Shown here: positions 54,123-62,691 of the stretch, piece after piece
How the letters are laid out: each line of letters opens with the position of its first letter
Numbering within the stretch: the first letter of the stretch is position 1
Notes under the pieces: generated by a model
Database searches by the model: none
Told to the model about the DNA's origin: nothing
Seen by the model: the letters and a program-made list of their open reading frames with translations, nothing else
Origin: Bacillus tianshenii
Lineage (GTDB): Bacteria; Bacillota; Bacilli; Bacillales; Bacillaceae_N
Length of the DNA: 64,000 nucleotides
Assembly: GCA_020524525.2 (NCBI GenBank)
Contig: CP129018.1
Coordinates: 3,724,001 to 3,788,000, forward strand
Direction of reading: 5' to 3'
Position numbers and translations under genes: made by a program

Positions 54123-55004
54123 ATGGTTCAATGCATTGCATTAGATATGGACGGAACATTAGTAAATAGCAATTTAATTATTCATGAAGAAAATGCGAAA
54201 GCAATTGAATATGCACGAAACAGAGGAATAGAGGTCGTTGTTGCGACTGGAAGATCATATCCTGAAGCGAAAGATGTCCTGTACAACGCAGGAATTCATT
54301 GCCCGATCATTTGTGTGAATGGCTCTGAAATTAGAGATTCAGAAGGCCGTATTATTGAAAAGGTTGGGCTAGAACGTGATACATTCCAAAAAATTCGGAC
54401 CAGACTTGAAGGAAGTGAATTATATTACGAAGTATATACCGATCAAGGAACATTCACGAATGACTACGAAAAAGCATTAGCCGTTATGATCGATGTATAT
54501 TTAAGTGCTGGAGATACGAAGGATTATGAGCAACTGCTTCAAGGTGCAAAAGCAAGATTTGAACATGGACTTATTACACATGTGGAGCATTATGATGAAT
54601 TATTACAGAAAGAGGATTTAACAATTTATAAAGTATTAGCGTTCTCTTTCGACCAGGAGAAACTGAAGCGGGCAAAAGAAGAAGTGATGTTCATTAACGG
54701 GCTAGCCGTTAGTGCTTCTGCAAAAGAAAACATTGAAATTACTAGTAAGCATGCTCAAAAAGGAATTGCCCTCGAAAAATTCACAGCAGCAAGAGGTCTG
54801 TCATTGAAAGAAACAATGGCAGTTGGTGACAATTATAATGATGTTTCCATGCTTGAAGCTGTTGGGCACTCGGTCGCGATGGGAAACGCGCCAGATGATA
54901 TTAAAGAACTTTGTGATATGGTAACGACAAAGAATGATGAGCATGGCGTTGCACAAGCCATTCATCACGTATTGAAAAATCAAAAAGAGAAGCGAGGGAT
55001 TTAA
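54123..55004 (+). CDS. Cof-type HAD-IIB family phosphatase
   Basis: A 293-residue haloacid dehalogenase-type hydrolase. Motif I is LDMDGTLVNS (Asp nucleophile at about 7), motif II TGRSY, and motif III/IV VGDNYNDVSML near 240. The Cof cap domain lies between. Substrates are usually sugar or nucleotide phosphates and are not determined here. AGAGGTGAC precedes the ATG. The stop overlaps the convergent methyltransferase stop in TTAA. Confidence 0.9.
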   Translation: MVQCIALDMDGTLVNSNLIIHEENAKAIEYARNRGIEVVVATGRSYPEAKDVLYNAGIHCPIICVNGSEIRDSEGRIIEKVGLERDTFQKIRTRLEGSELYYEVYTDQGTFTNDYEKALAVMIDVYLSAGDTKDYEQLLQGAKARFEHGLITHVEHYDELLQKEDLTIYKVLAFSFDQEKLKRAKEEVMFINGLAVSASAKENIEITSKHAQKGIALEKFTAARGLSLKETMAVGDNYNDVSMLEAVGHSVAMGNAPDDIKELCDMVTTKNDEHGVAQAIHHVLKNQKEKRGI

Positions 55005-55549
55005 TTTTCCACGCTTCTCTTGTAATGATAGATATAAATCTTCGTCCGCTGCCAATCGTGTAATTCGATTGTTTCAGTTGGAGTCCAGCCAGGAATGGTG
55101 AAGAAATGACTGATGATGATACACCCAGGTTTAAGCTGTTGCTGAAACTGAGCTTTCAGCTTTTCCATTCCGCGTCTATGAATGTAGCAGATAATGTAAT
55201 CTGTATCGCTTAAATCTGCTTGATACATATTTTTGTAGGAAAAATGAATGTGCTTGCGGGCGAGAGCATTTCGTCCCTTGCAATAAAGATAAGGAATAAG
55301 TGCATTCTCAATTCCTATAACGGAAGCGGAAGGGAATATGCGTGCTATCGGGAAAACTAAATTGCCCCAGCCACTGCCAAGATCGTAGATAGTCTTGTGA
55401 GTCGTGTTTTGTCTTTTTAAGTAATTTATAATGGCCGAAACTGCTGTTGCAGAGCTTGGGGTTGGTGTAATCCCGTTACGCATCGCATCAATGACAATTG
55501 AAATTGTGATCATTAAACAAAAAATAAGCACTGCTAATTGAAAAAACAT
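55001..55549 (-). CDS. membrane-anchored class I methyltransferase-like protein
   Basis: A 182-residue protein with an N-terminal membrane helix (about 1-22) and a SAM-binding fold with motif I IYDLGSGWGNLVFPIAR (about 54). The domain is shorter than average for the class. The substrate is unknown. Convergent with the HAD gene. A GC-rich repeat begins about 55 bases upstream of its start. Confidence 0.75.
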   Translation of the reverse strand: MFFQLAVLIFCLMITISIVIDAMRNGITPTPSSATAVSAIINYLKRQNTTHKTIYDLGSGWGNLVFPIARIFPSASVIGIENALIPYLYCKGRNALARKHIHFSYKNMYQADLSDTDYIICYIHRRGMEKLKAQFQQQLKPGCIIISHFFTIPGWTPTETIELHDWQRTKIYIYHYKRSVEN

Positions 55550-55604
55550 AAGATTGCTCCCTGCAAGAAAAATCCCATGTCAGAGAGAAGATGACATGGG
55601 TTTT

Positions 55605-55918
55605 TTAGAGATGTCCAGCTACGGCGGCTAGGGGCTCGAGGTCATAAGTCAGCCTGTTGCGGGGACGTAAAGCGGTCCTCTCCACATTCTGCCTTATGCT
55701 TGTCGCCCCTGGGCAAGCCGCCTCCGCTTTCGACGCACAGGACGTGCTAGTGCAGGCGTTGTCACAGGACGTGACGCTCTTAGCCAGCGTTCCTTTGATC
55801 CAGCTGCGGCGGGCAGAAACTTGTGTTGCTTCACCTTCCCGCTCCGAGGCAAAGAGCGCCTCTATGCGTGAAGGCTCCAGCAAACAAGGTTTCTAAGCGG
55901 CCCGCCTCCGCTTTTCTA
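55605..55918. repeat. long GC-rich dispersed intergenic repeat
   Basis: Starts TGTCCAGCTACGGCGGCTAG, includes AAGTCAGCCTGTTGCG and ends GCCCGCCTCCGCTTTTCTA. It is far richer in GC than the neighbouring genes and fills the 369-base gap. The last 77 bases match the repeat at 26330-26402. Open frames inside lack ribosome binding sites and are read as chance. Related units are common in Bacillaceae genomes. Confidence 0.8.
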
Positions 55919-56737
55919 TTAATATTCTTTGGCTAGTTGTAGTAGGTCATCTGAGATTTGGTGGAGGTTTTTGATTGCTGTTGTCATTTCTTGAATTGAA
56001 GCTGCTTGTGATTGAATTGTATCAGAGTTTGAATAGATTTGCTTTAAAATCATATCGATTGAGGCTTTCATTTCTTTTAAGGAATCTTCAATTTTGCCTA
56101 CTGCTTCGTTACTGTTTGATGAAAGCTTTCGAACTTCATTTGCAACTACTGCGAAGCCTTTTCCTGCTTCTCCAGCTCGAGCAGCTTCGATTTCTGCATT
56201 TAAGCCGAGGAGATGTGTCTGGCTGGAAATATTTTTGATAATGTTTGTTATGTTTGTTGTTTCATCGGCTTTTTCTTCTGTTTCTTTTGCTGAATCAATG
56301 ATGGATTCTTGGGCTTCAGAAGAGCTGTGAGCCATTTTTGATAATTCAGAAACACTTGCAGAGATTTCTTGTAGAGATGCCCCAAGGGTTTCTGCCATCT
56401 CAGCGATTTTTTCTTGCTTGTCTAATCCCCGTGCAGTGCCAAAAGCACCAATAACATTTTTGTTTTCATCAAAAAGAGGAACTGTTACTGCACGGAAAGG
56501 TGATTCAAATAATTCTTTGGATACATATTTATGTAGGGTACGCTTTGCTTTAATGGCATCATACAGACCGTCGCCTTCAATTAGTTTCTGCCCTTTTGAA
56601 GCAGTGTCTATTGTTTTGCCAGGTCGATAGTATACGATTTTTTCAGTGTCAGCAATGGCGATCATACAGTCGTCATTTTTGAATAGTTCTTCAAATATAG
56701 GTGCGATTTCTAACATTCTTTGAAGCTGATTGGACAC
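55919..56737 (-). CDS. yfmS: soluble methyl-accepting chemotaxis protein (YfmS-like)
   Basis: A 272-residue cytoplasmic chemoreceptor with no membrane segment. N-terminal sensor domain (about 1-110, [30 protein letters not shown]), then a shortened signalling domain with the hairpin tip [35 protein letters not shown]. The length and order fit B. subtilis YfmS. Signal unknown. GTG start with GAGGG upstream. It is divergent from the doxX region across the DnaA-box cluster. Confidence 0.88.
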   Translation of the reverse strand: MSNQLQRMLEIAPIFEELFKNDDCMIAIADTEKIVYYRPGKTIDTASKGQKLIEGDGLYDAIKAKRTLHKYVSKELFESPFRAVTVPLFDENKNVIGAFGTARGLDKQEKIAEMAETLGASLQEISASVSELSKMAHSSSEAQESIIDSAKETEEKADETTNITNIIKNISSQTHLLGLNAEIEAARAGEAGKGFAVVANEVRKLSSNSNEAVGKIEDSLKEMKASIDMILKQIYSNSDTIQSQAASIQEMTTAIKNLHQISDDLLQLAKEY

Positions 56738-56835
56738 TAATATCCCTCGCTTTCAAATTTTAAATTTATTTACTATTTTATTCTTTTTAGTAAAAAATAG
56801 CTATAAGCAATAGTGAAATTTAGAAGGGTTTAATG

Positions 56836-57018
56836 TTATCAACAGAAAAACAGGGTTAAAAATACTACAAAATCAAGTTTTTTAACAGGTTATCAACATT
56901 ATCCACAGGAATAGGAGTGTTTATCCACAAAGCTACCTGTTAACAATGAAGGTTGATGTTATCATGTTTTAAACAGTTATCCACGTAATCCACAGGTTGT
57001 GCACAAGTTTTACCCACA
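56836..57018 (+). other. cluster of eight DnaA boxes
   Basis: All on the plus strand: TTATCAACA at 56836 and 56890, TTATCCACA at 56899 and 56921, TTATCCACG at 56977, TAATCCACA at 56986, TTGTGCACA at 56997 and TTACCCACA at 57010. Two are exact consensus, the others have one or two changes; two pairs abut directly. This lies between divergent yfmS-like and doxX genes. Confidence 0.75.
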
Positions 57019-57055
57019 ATAGGAAAAAATATGTTTGACGAAAATGTGAAAACAA

Positions 57056-57114
57056 TTGCTTATTTTGTCGAATGGCAGTATAGTAAAGGTGAACCAAGAA
57101 AGTGAAAACTTTCA
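57056..57114 (+). promoter_or_regulatory. promoter and palindrome upstream of the doxX region
   Basis: TTGCTT (57056-57061), 17-base spacer, TATAGT (57079-57084). Downstream, at the start of the transcript, GTGAAA-AC-TTTCAC (57101-57114) is a perfect inverted repeat, well placed for a repressor. No regulator gene is adjacent. Confidence 0.55.
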
Positions 57115-57151
57115 CAAAGTTCAAAGGTCAAATAATAAGGAGAGGTCGACA

Positions 57152-57217
57152 ATGACTATCAAAATAAAACGACAAGGCAGACCGATTCTCATTCAAAGGT
57201 ATCCACGATCGAAATAA
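57152..57217 (+). CDS. 21-residue basic leader peptide
   Basis: ATG at 57152 preceded by AAGGAGAGG, stop at 57215-57217. The product MTIKIKRQGRPILIQRYPRSK is strongly basic. It lies between the promoter and doxX on the same strand. It may be a regulatory leader or a true micropeptide; no homologue is known to me. Confidence 0.4.
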   Translation: MTIKIKRQGRPILIQRYPRSK

Positions 57218-57276
57218 ATCTTTTCATTTACTACATCTTGTGAAGTGTTGAACAAACTAATGAGGAGATGAGAACC

Positions 57277-57783
57277 ATGAAATGGTTACAAGGTGAAAAG
57301 ATGGCGGTTGTTTGGACGATTTTACGGGTTTGGTTAGGTATTCAATGGGTTGAAGCAGGCTGGCATAAAGTTGTAGGTGGATTTGATGCAGGTGGCTTCT
57401 TGAAAGGTGCAATTGGTAAAGCAGCAGGCGACCATCCAGCAGTACAAGGCTGGTATGCAGCGTTCCTGGAAAATGTAGCTCTTCCTAATGTTCAGTTATT
57501 CAACATTCTTATTCCTTGGGGAGAATTACTTGCTGGTGTTGGACTTATTCTTGGAGTAGCAACGATTCCTGCACTTATTGGAGTAGCTTTGATGAACTTG
57601 AACTTTATGCTTGCAGGTACAACAAGCACAAACCCTGTTTTATATACAGTAGCAATTATCCTTATGGCAGCTGGACCAGCAGCATACTATTACGGTTTTG
57701 ATAGATTCTTAATCCCATTTACAAAAGACCATATTGGCAAACATAAACCACACGATAAAGGACACCATGCACACGCACATTAA
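57277..57783 (+). CDS. DoxX family membrane protein
   Basis: A 168-residue protein with four membrane helices. ILRVWLGIQWVEAGWHKVVGG at the start and LNLNFMLAGTTSTNP further on are typical for the DoxX/TQO-large-subunit type of Bacillaceae. It may take part in thiosulfate or thiol oxidation coupled to quinone; this is family inference. His-rich tail (HKPHDKGHHAHAH) could bind metal. GAGGAG suits ATG at 57277 rather than 57268. Confidence 0.85.
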   Translation: MKWLQGEKMAVVWTILRVWLGIQWVEAGWHKVVGGFDAGGFLKGAIGKAAGDHPAVQGWYAAFLENVALPNVQLFNILIPWGELLAGVGLILGVATIPALIGVALMNLNFMLAGTTSTNPVLYTVAIILMAAGPAAYYYGFDRFLIPFTKDHIGKHKPHDKGHHAHAH

Positions 57784-57794
57784 GGGAAGTAAAA

Positions 57795-57828
57795 AAGGGA
57801 TGCCCACAACTTGTGAGCATCCCTTTTA
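57795..57828. terminator. doxX terminator
   Basis: AAAAGGGATGC / GCATCCCTTTT stem with T-run, ahead of the convergent yfhE-like gene. Confidence 0.85.
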
Positions 57829-57844
57829 TTTTTTGAAGTGTAGA

Positions 57845-57964
57845 TTATCGATTTAAATAGCCGCCGGCACGGTCAGCTGATTTAAATTCCTTGGAATAGA
57901 GAACTTCTTGTGTTTTCGATAATGAGCGCTTTCGTTCACGATCGCTTCTACTTTTGCTTTTCAT
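57845..57964 (-). CDS. yfhE: YfhE-like small protein
   Basis: A 39-residue basic protein (MKSKSRSDRERKR.. LSKTQEVLYSKEFKSADRAGG). The KTQEVLYSxEFKxAD stretch is what I recall for the YfhE family. AGTGAGGGA precedes the ATG at 57964. In B. subtilis yfhE lies directly beside yfhF; here a GNAT gene with its leader stands between them. Confidence 0.75.
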   Translation of the reverse strand: MKSKSRSDRERKRSLSKTQEVLYSKEFKSADRAGGYLNR

Positions 57965-58034
57965 CGTTATCCCTCACTTTGCTAAGGTTTTGTAACATTC
58001 TTTCCTTAGTTGGCGGGGAATATACTGATGATCA

Positions 58035-58592
58035 TTAAGCTTCCATTGCTTCAGTGAATGGTTCAACTGGCATTTCGCGTCGTGTATGAAGGGTATATAA
58101 GTCCTTGTGAATACAAAGAAGATGATATTTGAATTCACCTTGGTTAATTTGTTCAAATACATTTGGGTAAAGCTCATCGGCAATTGACACATAAGGCAGT
58201 TTTTTTGCAGCATGAAAAGACCGGTCATTTGTTGTACGGATTTTCATGAAAATGGTTTCAATTTCGTTTTCGAAGAATAATTCATTGAAGAACGTGTCTT
58301 TTGCAGGTTTATTATAGCCTTTTCCATGAAAAGGTTTTCCGATCCATGTGCCTAGAAAGCCTGCATTGTCTTCAATATCAAACAAGTTAATTGTTCCGAT
58401 TGGGTTCCCCCATTCGTCAAGAATCGTTCTAGAGATTAATTCACCTTGGTCTTCGGCTTCGATCATTTGCTTTGTCAAAAATAGAAATTCTTCATAAGAA
58501 GAAGCTTTATGACGTACAAAAGGGAAGACTTCAGGGTGCACCATCAATTCAAAAAGTTGCTCACATTCTACTAAGTCACGTTTTTTAAGCAT
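58035..58592 (-). CDS. GNAT family N-acetyltransferase (RimJ/RimL-like)
   Basis: A 185-residue acetyltransferase with motif A in WIGKPFHGKGYNKPAKD (about 95) and beta strands GNPIGTINLFDI. Substrate unknown; the closest style is amino-terminal or small-molecule acetylation. The start ATG 58592 follows GGAGGG with 8 bases. It interrupts the yfhE-yfhF order found in B. subtilis and carries an unusual structured leader, so it may have been acquired with its own control. Confidence 0.85.
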   Translation of the reverse strand: MLKKRDLVECEQLFELMVHPEVFPFVRHKASSYEEFLFLTKQMIEAEDQGELISRTILDEWGNPIGTINLFDIEDNAGFLGTWIGKPFHGKGYNKPAKDTFFNELFFENEIETIFMKIRTTNDRSFHAAKKLPYVSIADELYPNVFEQINQGEFKYHLLCIHKDLYTLHTRREMPVEPFTEAMEA

Positions 58593-58750
58593 GCCATTTT
58601 CCCTCCATGTTCATTGAGGGCGCAGTCCACACGGGTAGTGCCACCCTCGAATTTTTCATATCAAATTACGGTATAAAAAATTCGGGGTGGGAATCGAACC
58701 CACTAGGACCAGCTGACATAACTGGTGGCGCACCATTTGCCTTCCCTTAC
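58593..58750 (-). promoter_or_regulatory. structured leader RNA of the GNAT gene
   Basis: In RNA order the leader holds a tRNA-like cloverleaf (58750-58680), a 30-base arm that can pair with part of it (58662-58633), GAGGG (58648-58644), CCCTC (58620-58616) and the ribosome binding site GGAGGG (58606-58601). CCCTC can pair either with the first GAGGG or with the ribosome binding site, which would switch translation. The segment AGGGTGGCAC resembles the start of the T-box core AGGGTGGNACC. No Stem I or specifier loop of a T-box was seen. Confidence 0.5.
58680..58750 (-). ncRNA. tRNA-like cloverleaf (pseudo-tRNA)
   Basis: Reading 58750 to 58680: acceptor GTAAGGG paired imperfectly with CCCGAAT; D-arm GGC/GCC with GG in the loop; anticodon-like arm CCAGT-TATGTCA-GCTGG; five-base variable loop; perfect T-arm GTGGG-TTCGATT-CCCAC. 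Position 33 is A rather than the obligatory U, two acceptor pairs fail and no CCA follows. It cannot be a normal translating tRNA. Confidence 0.5.
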
Positions 58751-58858
58751 TTCTATAGCAGTATATAATTTTCAAAAATAAATAGCAGAGCAAAATAAAT
58801 TTACATGAATTTCAGCCATTTGTAAATCACTTTTTTATAAAATTATTCTAGAAATTTT

Positions 58859-59755
58859 TTACTGTTGATAAAGGTCTACAAGAGCTGGATAAAGTGTCTC
58901 AAATTCAAACTTATAACCATGGCGCAAAGCCTTGTCAGGAAGCACCTTTTGTCCTTCTAATACAAGCTCACTCATTTCGCCGAGTACAGTTTTTAGAGCG
59001 AAGGAAGGAGCAGGTAGCCAATGTGGTCTGTGGAGAACTTCTGCCAATATTTTGCCAAACTCATTCATGGGGTGAGGGTTCGGTGCTGTGACGTTAAGTG
59101 GACCATTAAGTTCCGGCTGATGAAGGGCAAAGTCAATCATACGGACAACATCATTAATATGAACCCATGACATCCATTGTTGTCCGGTACCAAGCTTGCC
59201 GCCTGCGAATAATTGATAAGGTAAGGCAATTCGGGGCAGGGCACCTTCATCCTTATCTAAGATAATTCCAAAGCGGGCGTAGACGACCCGAACACCAAAT
59301 TCCTGTGCTTTCGCTGCTTCTTCTTCCCATAGTCTTGTCGTCTCAGCGAGAAAGCCAGATCCGGCTGGGTCGCCTTCTGTAAATGTTTGATCAAGGGAGT
59401 TACCGTAATATCCTACAGCTGAAGCGTTTATTAATACGCTTGGCTTCATTGCTTTCACAATTTCTAATACAGCGCGAGTAGCCTGGATTCTGCTTTCTTT
59501 AATTTCTTTCTTAGTTTGTTCAGTCCAGCGATTGTTGATTGATTTTCCAGCAAGGTTAATGACTGCATCTAATGTAGGAATTGTAGCAGTTGGATTGGCG
59601 TCTTTACTTAACCAGCCAACATATTTTATGCATTCGGTGTTCTTGTGTGATTGTGGGTTTCGGGTAAGAATATATAGTGTATGGCCTTGTTTCTCTAAGT
59701 GTGATGTTAAGTAGCTTCCAACAAAACCTGTTCCGCCTGTAATAGCAATATGCAT
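58859..59755 (-). CDS. yfhF: TIGR01777-type NAD(P)-binding epimerase-like protein YfhF
   Basis: A 298-residue extended SDR. The nucleotide fold begins HIAITGGTGFVGSYLT, with INLAGKSINNRWTEQTKKEIKESRIQATR as the family block, and the C-terminal DUF1731-like tail ALRHGYKFEFETLYPALVDL. The classical catalytic YxxxK is not clear, as is usual in this group. Known in B. subtilis as yfhF, in front of recX but transcribed away from it. Confidence 0.9.
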   Translation of the reverse strand: MHIAITGGTGFVGSYLTSHLEKQGHTLYILTRNPQSHKNTECIKYVGWLSKDANPTATIPTLDAVINLAGKSINNRWTEQTKKEIKESRIQATRAVLEIVKAMKPSVLINASAVGYYGNSLDQTFTEGDPAGSGFLAETTRLWEEEAAKAQEFGVRVVYARFGIILDKDEGALPRIALPYQLFAGGKLGTGQQWMSWVHINDVVRMIDFALHQPELNGPLNVTAPNPHPMNEFGKILAEVLHRPHWLPAPSFALKTVLGEMSELVLEGQKVLPDKALRHGYKFEFETLYPALVDLYQQ

Positions 59756-59908
59756 CGCGCACTCACTCCAACTTTTTTTAAGTTAACTATACAATGAAAA
59801 ATACAAAGGGAAAAATTTGAATGTAGTATTTTAATACCCGAAAGTTAATCACTTTAACCAGTTGGATGTGTTACTTATAATGTATGCAAAGGTGGGGGGA
59901 ATTAGTTA

Positions 59909-60709
59909 ATGAAAATTACAAAGATTACTGCTCAAAAAAAGAATGAAAATCGGCTTAATCTATTTATTGATGATGGGTCTGGTGAAAGGTATGGATTCAG
60001 TCTTGATATGGACGTCTTTGCAAAGTATCAATTGAAAAAAGGAATGGAAATTGACGAAGTTGTCATACAAGAGCTACTTCATGAAGACCAAATAAAAAAA
60101 GCCTTCAGCCTTGCCCTAAATTACTTGTCTTATCGCATGCGCTCCACAAAGGAAATCAAAGAATACTTAGCAGGGAAAGAAATTGATGAAGGTGTCATAG
60201 AATCAGTTATTGAACGTCTTAATACTTATAAATATATCAATGATCTAGAGTTTGCAAAGGCGTTCGTGCGCACAAAGAAGCGGGCGACTGTTAAAGGCCC
60301 AATGCTTCTTCAACGTGAGCTACAAGAAAAAGGGATAACAGGAAGAAATGCAGACGCTGGTTTGGCAGAATATTCGTTTGGAGAGCAGGTTGATGTTGCT
60401 ACACAATTTGCAAAGAAGAAGCAAAAACAATATAAGAAAGAGTCTGCAGTTCAAGCAGAACAAAAAATAAAGCAAGCACTTATGCAAAAAGGCTTCTCAT
60501 TTGATGTCATTAATGAAGCCGTCTCTGAGCTTCAGTTAAATGGGGAAAGTGCTGAATGGGAGGCTTTGAGGCATCAAGCTGAGAAAGCAGAACGTAAATA
60601 TCGCAAATATGAGGGCAGAGAGTTTGATCTTAAGGTAAAACAGTACCTTTACCGTCGAGGTTTTTCGATGGAACAAATTAATAAATGGCTGAATCATCGT
60701 TTCGAATAA
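59909..60709 (+). CDS. recX: recombination regulator RecX
   Basis: A 266-residue helical-repeat protein that inhibits or modulates RecA. The repeats are visible: ALNYLSYRMRSTKEIKEYL (about 68), VIERLNTYKYINDLEFAKAFVRTK, and a C-terminal VKQYLYRRGFSMEQINKWL. Length is normal for Bacillus RecX (YfhG). GGTGGGGGGAA precedes the ATG. It lies in the yfhF-recX-yfhH block; recA is elsewhere. Confidence 0.92.
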   Translation: MKITKITAQKKNENRLNLFIDDGSGERYGFSLDMDVFAKYQLKKGMEIDEVVIQELLHEDQIKKAFSLALNYLSYRMRSTKEIKEYLAGKEIDEGVIESVIERLNTYKYINDLEFAKAFVRTKKRATVKGPMLLQRELQEKGITGRNADAGLAEYSFGEQVDVATQFAKKKQKQYKKESAVQAEQKIKQALMQKGFSFDVINEAVSELQLNGESAEWEALRHQAEKAERKYRKYEGREFDLKVKQYLYRRGFSMEQINKWLNHRFE

Positions 60710-60923
60710 AAGTATCAATTGTCCTCCCCGGGTACAGAAATCAAAACATGAAGGCTTTATACCAAATAACATAAGATTGTTAATTTTAGCACTTCTTTAT
60801 AGCCATTGAAGGGTTTGTTTTTTTCTTGTATGCTTTTAAGGGTTTAAAATCTTGCTGTTAAAGGGAAATATTTCTTCTGTGAAATCGCTTTAGTACCAAA
60901 TTTTATTAAAGAGAGTGATTGAT

Positions 60924-62576
60924 ATGAGCTTCTTAGAGTTATTGACGAGCTCCATGCCGATTCTTGCTGTATTTGTTTTTTTGGTTATTTTACGTCTTCC
61001 GGCAACTAAAGCCATGCCGTTAAGCTTAATTGTTAGTGCGGTACTCGCTTTTCTTGTCTGGAAAGTGCCTTTTATTCAAATTGCAGCAGCTTCACTTGAA
61101 GGTGTTGTTGTAGCAGGAACAATCTTATGGATTGTTTTTGGTGCAATTCTTTTATTGAATACCTTGAAGATGAGCGGAGCAATGGATTCGATCCGTAACG
61201 GCTTCTTAGGGATTACGCCCGACCGGAGGGTGCAGTTAATTATTATTGCTTGGCTATTTGGTTCGTTTATTGAAGGTGCAGCAGGGTTTGGAACACCAGC
61301 TGCGATTGGGGCGCCATTACTTGTTGCACTTGGTTTTCCTCCATTGGCAGCGGTTGTGCTAACGTTGATTGCAGACAGTAGCCCTGTTTCTTTCGGAGCG
61401 GTTGGAACACCAATTATTGTTGGAGTTGATCAAGGCCTACGTCAGGGAGCATCAATTGCTCCACAAGTAGAAAGTGTGTTAGGAAAAGACGGTATGCCAG
61501 ATTATTTGCAAGCGGTAGCGGTTCAGGCTATGCAGATAGATCTGATCATCGGAACATTTATCCCCTTAATCTTGGTAACGATGTTAACTCGTTTCTTTGG
61601 TGAAAATCGTTCATGGACAGAAGGGTTGAAAGTTTGGAAATTCGCTATTTTTGCAGGGCTTAGCTTTACTTTACCAGCAATGCTTGTAGCAGGTTTTCTA
61701 GGTCCAGAGTTTCCTTCAATTATCGGAGGACTTGTTGGTTTGTCAGTGGTTGTGCCTGCAGCGAAACGCGGCTTTCTTCTTCCGAAAGAAACGTGGGATT
61801 TCAAGCAGGTTCAAGATGAGGTTTCTATTAAGAAGGAAGATGTTGCTGGAAAACAGCTTTCACTTAAGCGTGCTTGGGTTCCGTACATTTTAGTAGCCAT
61901 TTTCTTAGTATTAACTCGTTTGAATGTTCTACCGTTAAAAGCAATGCTTCGTGATGTGAAGATAACGTGGACTGAAATACTTGGGACCAACATTTCAACA
62001 GCATTTGAACCGTTGTATTTACCGGGGACGGTGTTTGTTGTGGTCGTTATTATGACTATCTTTATTCATAAAATGAATGCCGCAGAAGTGAAAGAAGCAT
62101 TTGGCACCTCTTTAAAAACACTAGTAGGGAGTGCGATTGCATTAGGTACAGCAGTTCCAATGGTTCGTATCTTTATTAATTCAGGTATAAATAGTGCAGA
62201 TTTGTTAAGTATGCCAATGGAGCTCGCAATTCTAGTATCTGAGCTTGTTGGGGATAAGTGGTCATTTGTAGCGCCATTTATCGGTTCACTTGGTTCTTTC
62301 ATTTCTGGAAGTGCGACATTTAGTAATATGATGTTCTCACTGTTCCAATTTAGTGTAGCAGATCAGATTCAAGCTTCACCAGAAGTTATTCTTGCTCTTC
62401 AAGTCCTTGGGGCAAACGCAGGAAATATGGTATGTGTACTTAACGTTGTAGCAGCAGCCTCTGTTGTTGGCCTGCTAGGGAAAGAAGGAAATATTATTCG
62501 CTTTACAATAGGGCCGATGATTTACTACGCATTATCTGCAGGAATTATTGGTTCCATCATTTTAGCGTTTATGTAG
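60924..62576 (+). CDS. L-lactate permease (LctP/LutP family)
   Basis: A 550-residue permease with about 13-14 membrane segments. [41 protein letters not shown] and [16 protein letters not shown] are signature blocks. Transport of lactate (or glycolate) with protons is expected. It stands between recX and yfhH, which are adjacent in B. subtilis apart from small genes, so it is probably an insertion. ATG at 60924 is preferred to the upstream in-frame TTG. Confidence 0.9.
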   Translation: MSFLELLTSSMPILAVFVFLVILRLPATKAMPLSLIVSAVLAFLVWKVPFIQIAAASLEGVVVAGTILWIVFGAILLLNTLKMSGAMDSIRNGFLGITPDRRVQLIIIAWLFGSFIEGAAGFGTPAAIGAPLLVALGFPPLAAVVLTLIADSSPVSFGAVGTPIIVGVDQGLRQGASIAPQVESVLGKDGMPDYLQAVAVQAMQIDLIIGTFIPLILVTMLTRFFGENRSWTEGLKVWKFAIFAGLSFTLPAMLVAGFLGPEFPSIIGGLVGLSVVVPAAKRGFLLPKETWDFKQVQDEVSIKKEDVAGKQLSLKRAWVPYILVAIFLVLTRLNVLPLKAMLRDVKITWTEILGTNISTAFEPLYLPGTVFVVVVIMTIFIHKMNAAEVKEAFGTSLKTLVGSAIALGTAVPMVRIFINSGINSADLLSMPMELAILVSELVGDKWSFVAPFIGSLGSFISGSATFSNMMFSLFQFSVADQIQASPEVILALQVLGANAGNMVCVLNVVAAASVVGLLGKEGNIIRFTIGPMIYYALSAGIIGSIILAFM

Positions 62577-62587
62577 TAGATGCATAT

Positions 62588-62626
62588 TAAGCCGTATCAG
62601 TTGATTGTTTAGCTGAGCGGCTTTTT
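62588..62626 (+). terminator. lactate permease terminator
   Basis: AGCCGTATCAG / CTGAGCGGCT bulged stem with T-run after the stop. Confidence 0.7.
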
Positions 62627-62691
62627 GTTGTTTATATGGCATTTCTTTTCTATACTGAAATGAGAAGATTTCAAGCTAGGGGGTTAAGGTG

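Noticed and set aside
55605-55896. Open frames of 79 and 92 codons in the GC-rich block
   Set aside because: No ribosome binding sites, and the DNA is a repeat found at other places; the open frames follow from high GC.
56836-57018. Chromosomal origin of replication
   Set aside because: The DnaA boxes suggest it, but no dnaA, dnaN, rpmH or other origin-linked genes are nearby and the flanking genes are yfmS-like and doxX.
58611-58660. Complete T-box riboswitch
   Set aside because: Only a ten-base resemblance to the T-box core; no Stem I, specifier loop or terminator/antiterminator pair.
58680-58750. Functional tRNA gene
   Set aside because: A at position 33, C at 37, two mismatched acceptor pairs and no CCA or plausible 3' processing site make a translating tRNA unlikely.
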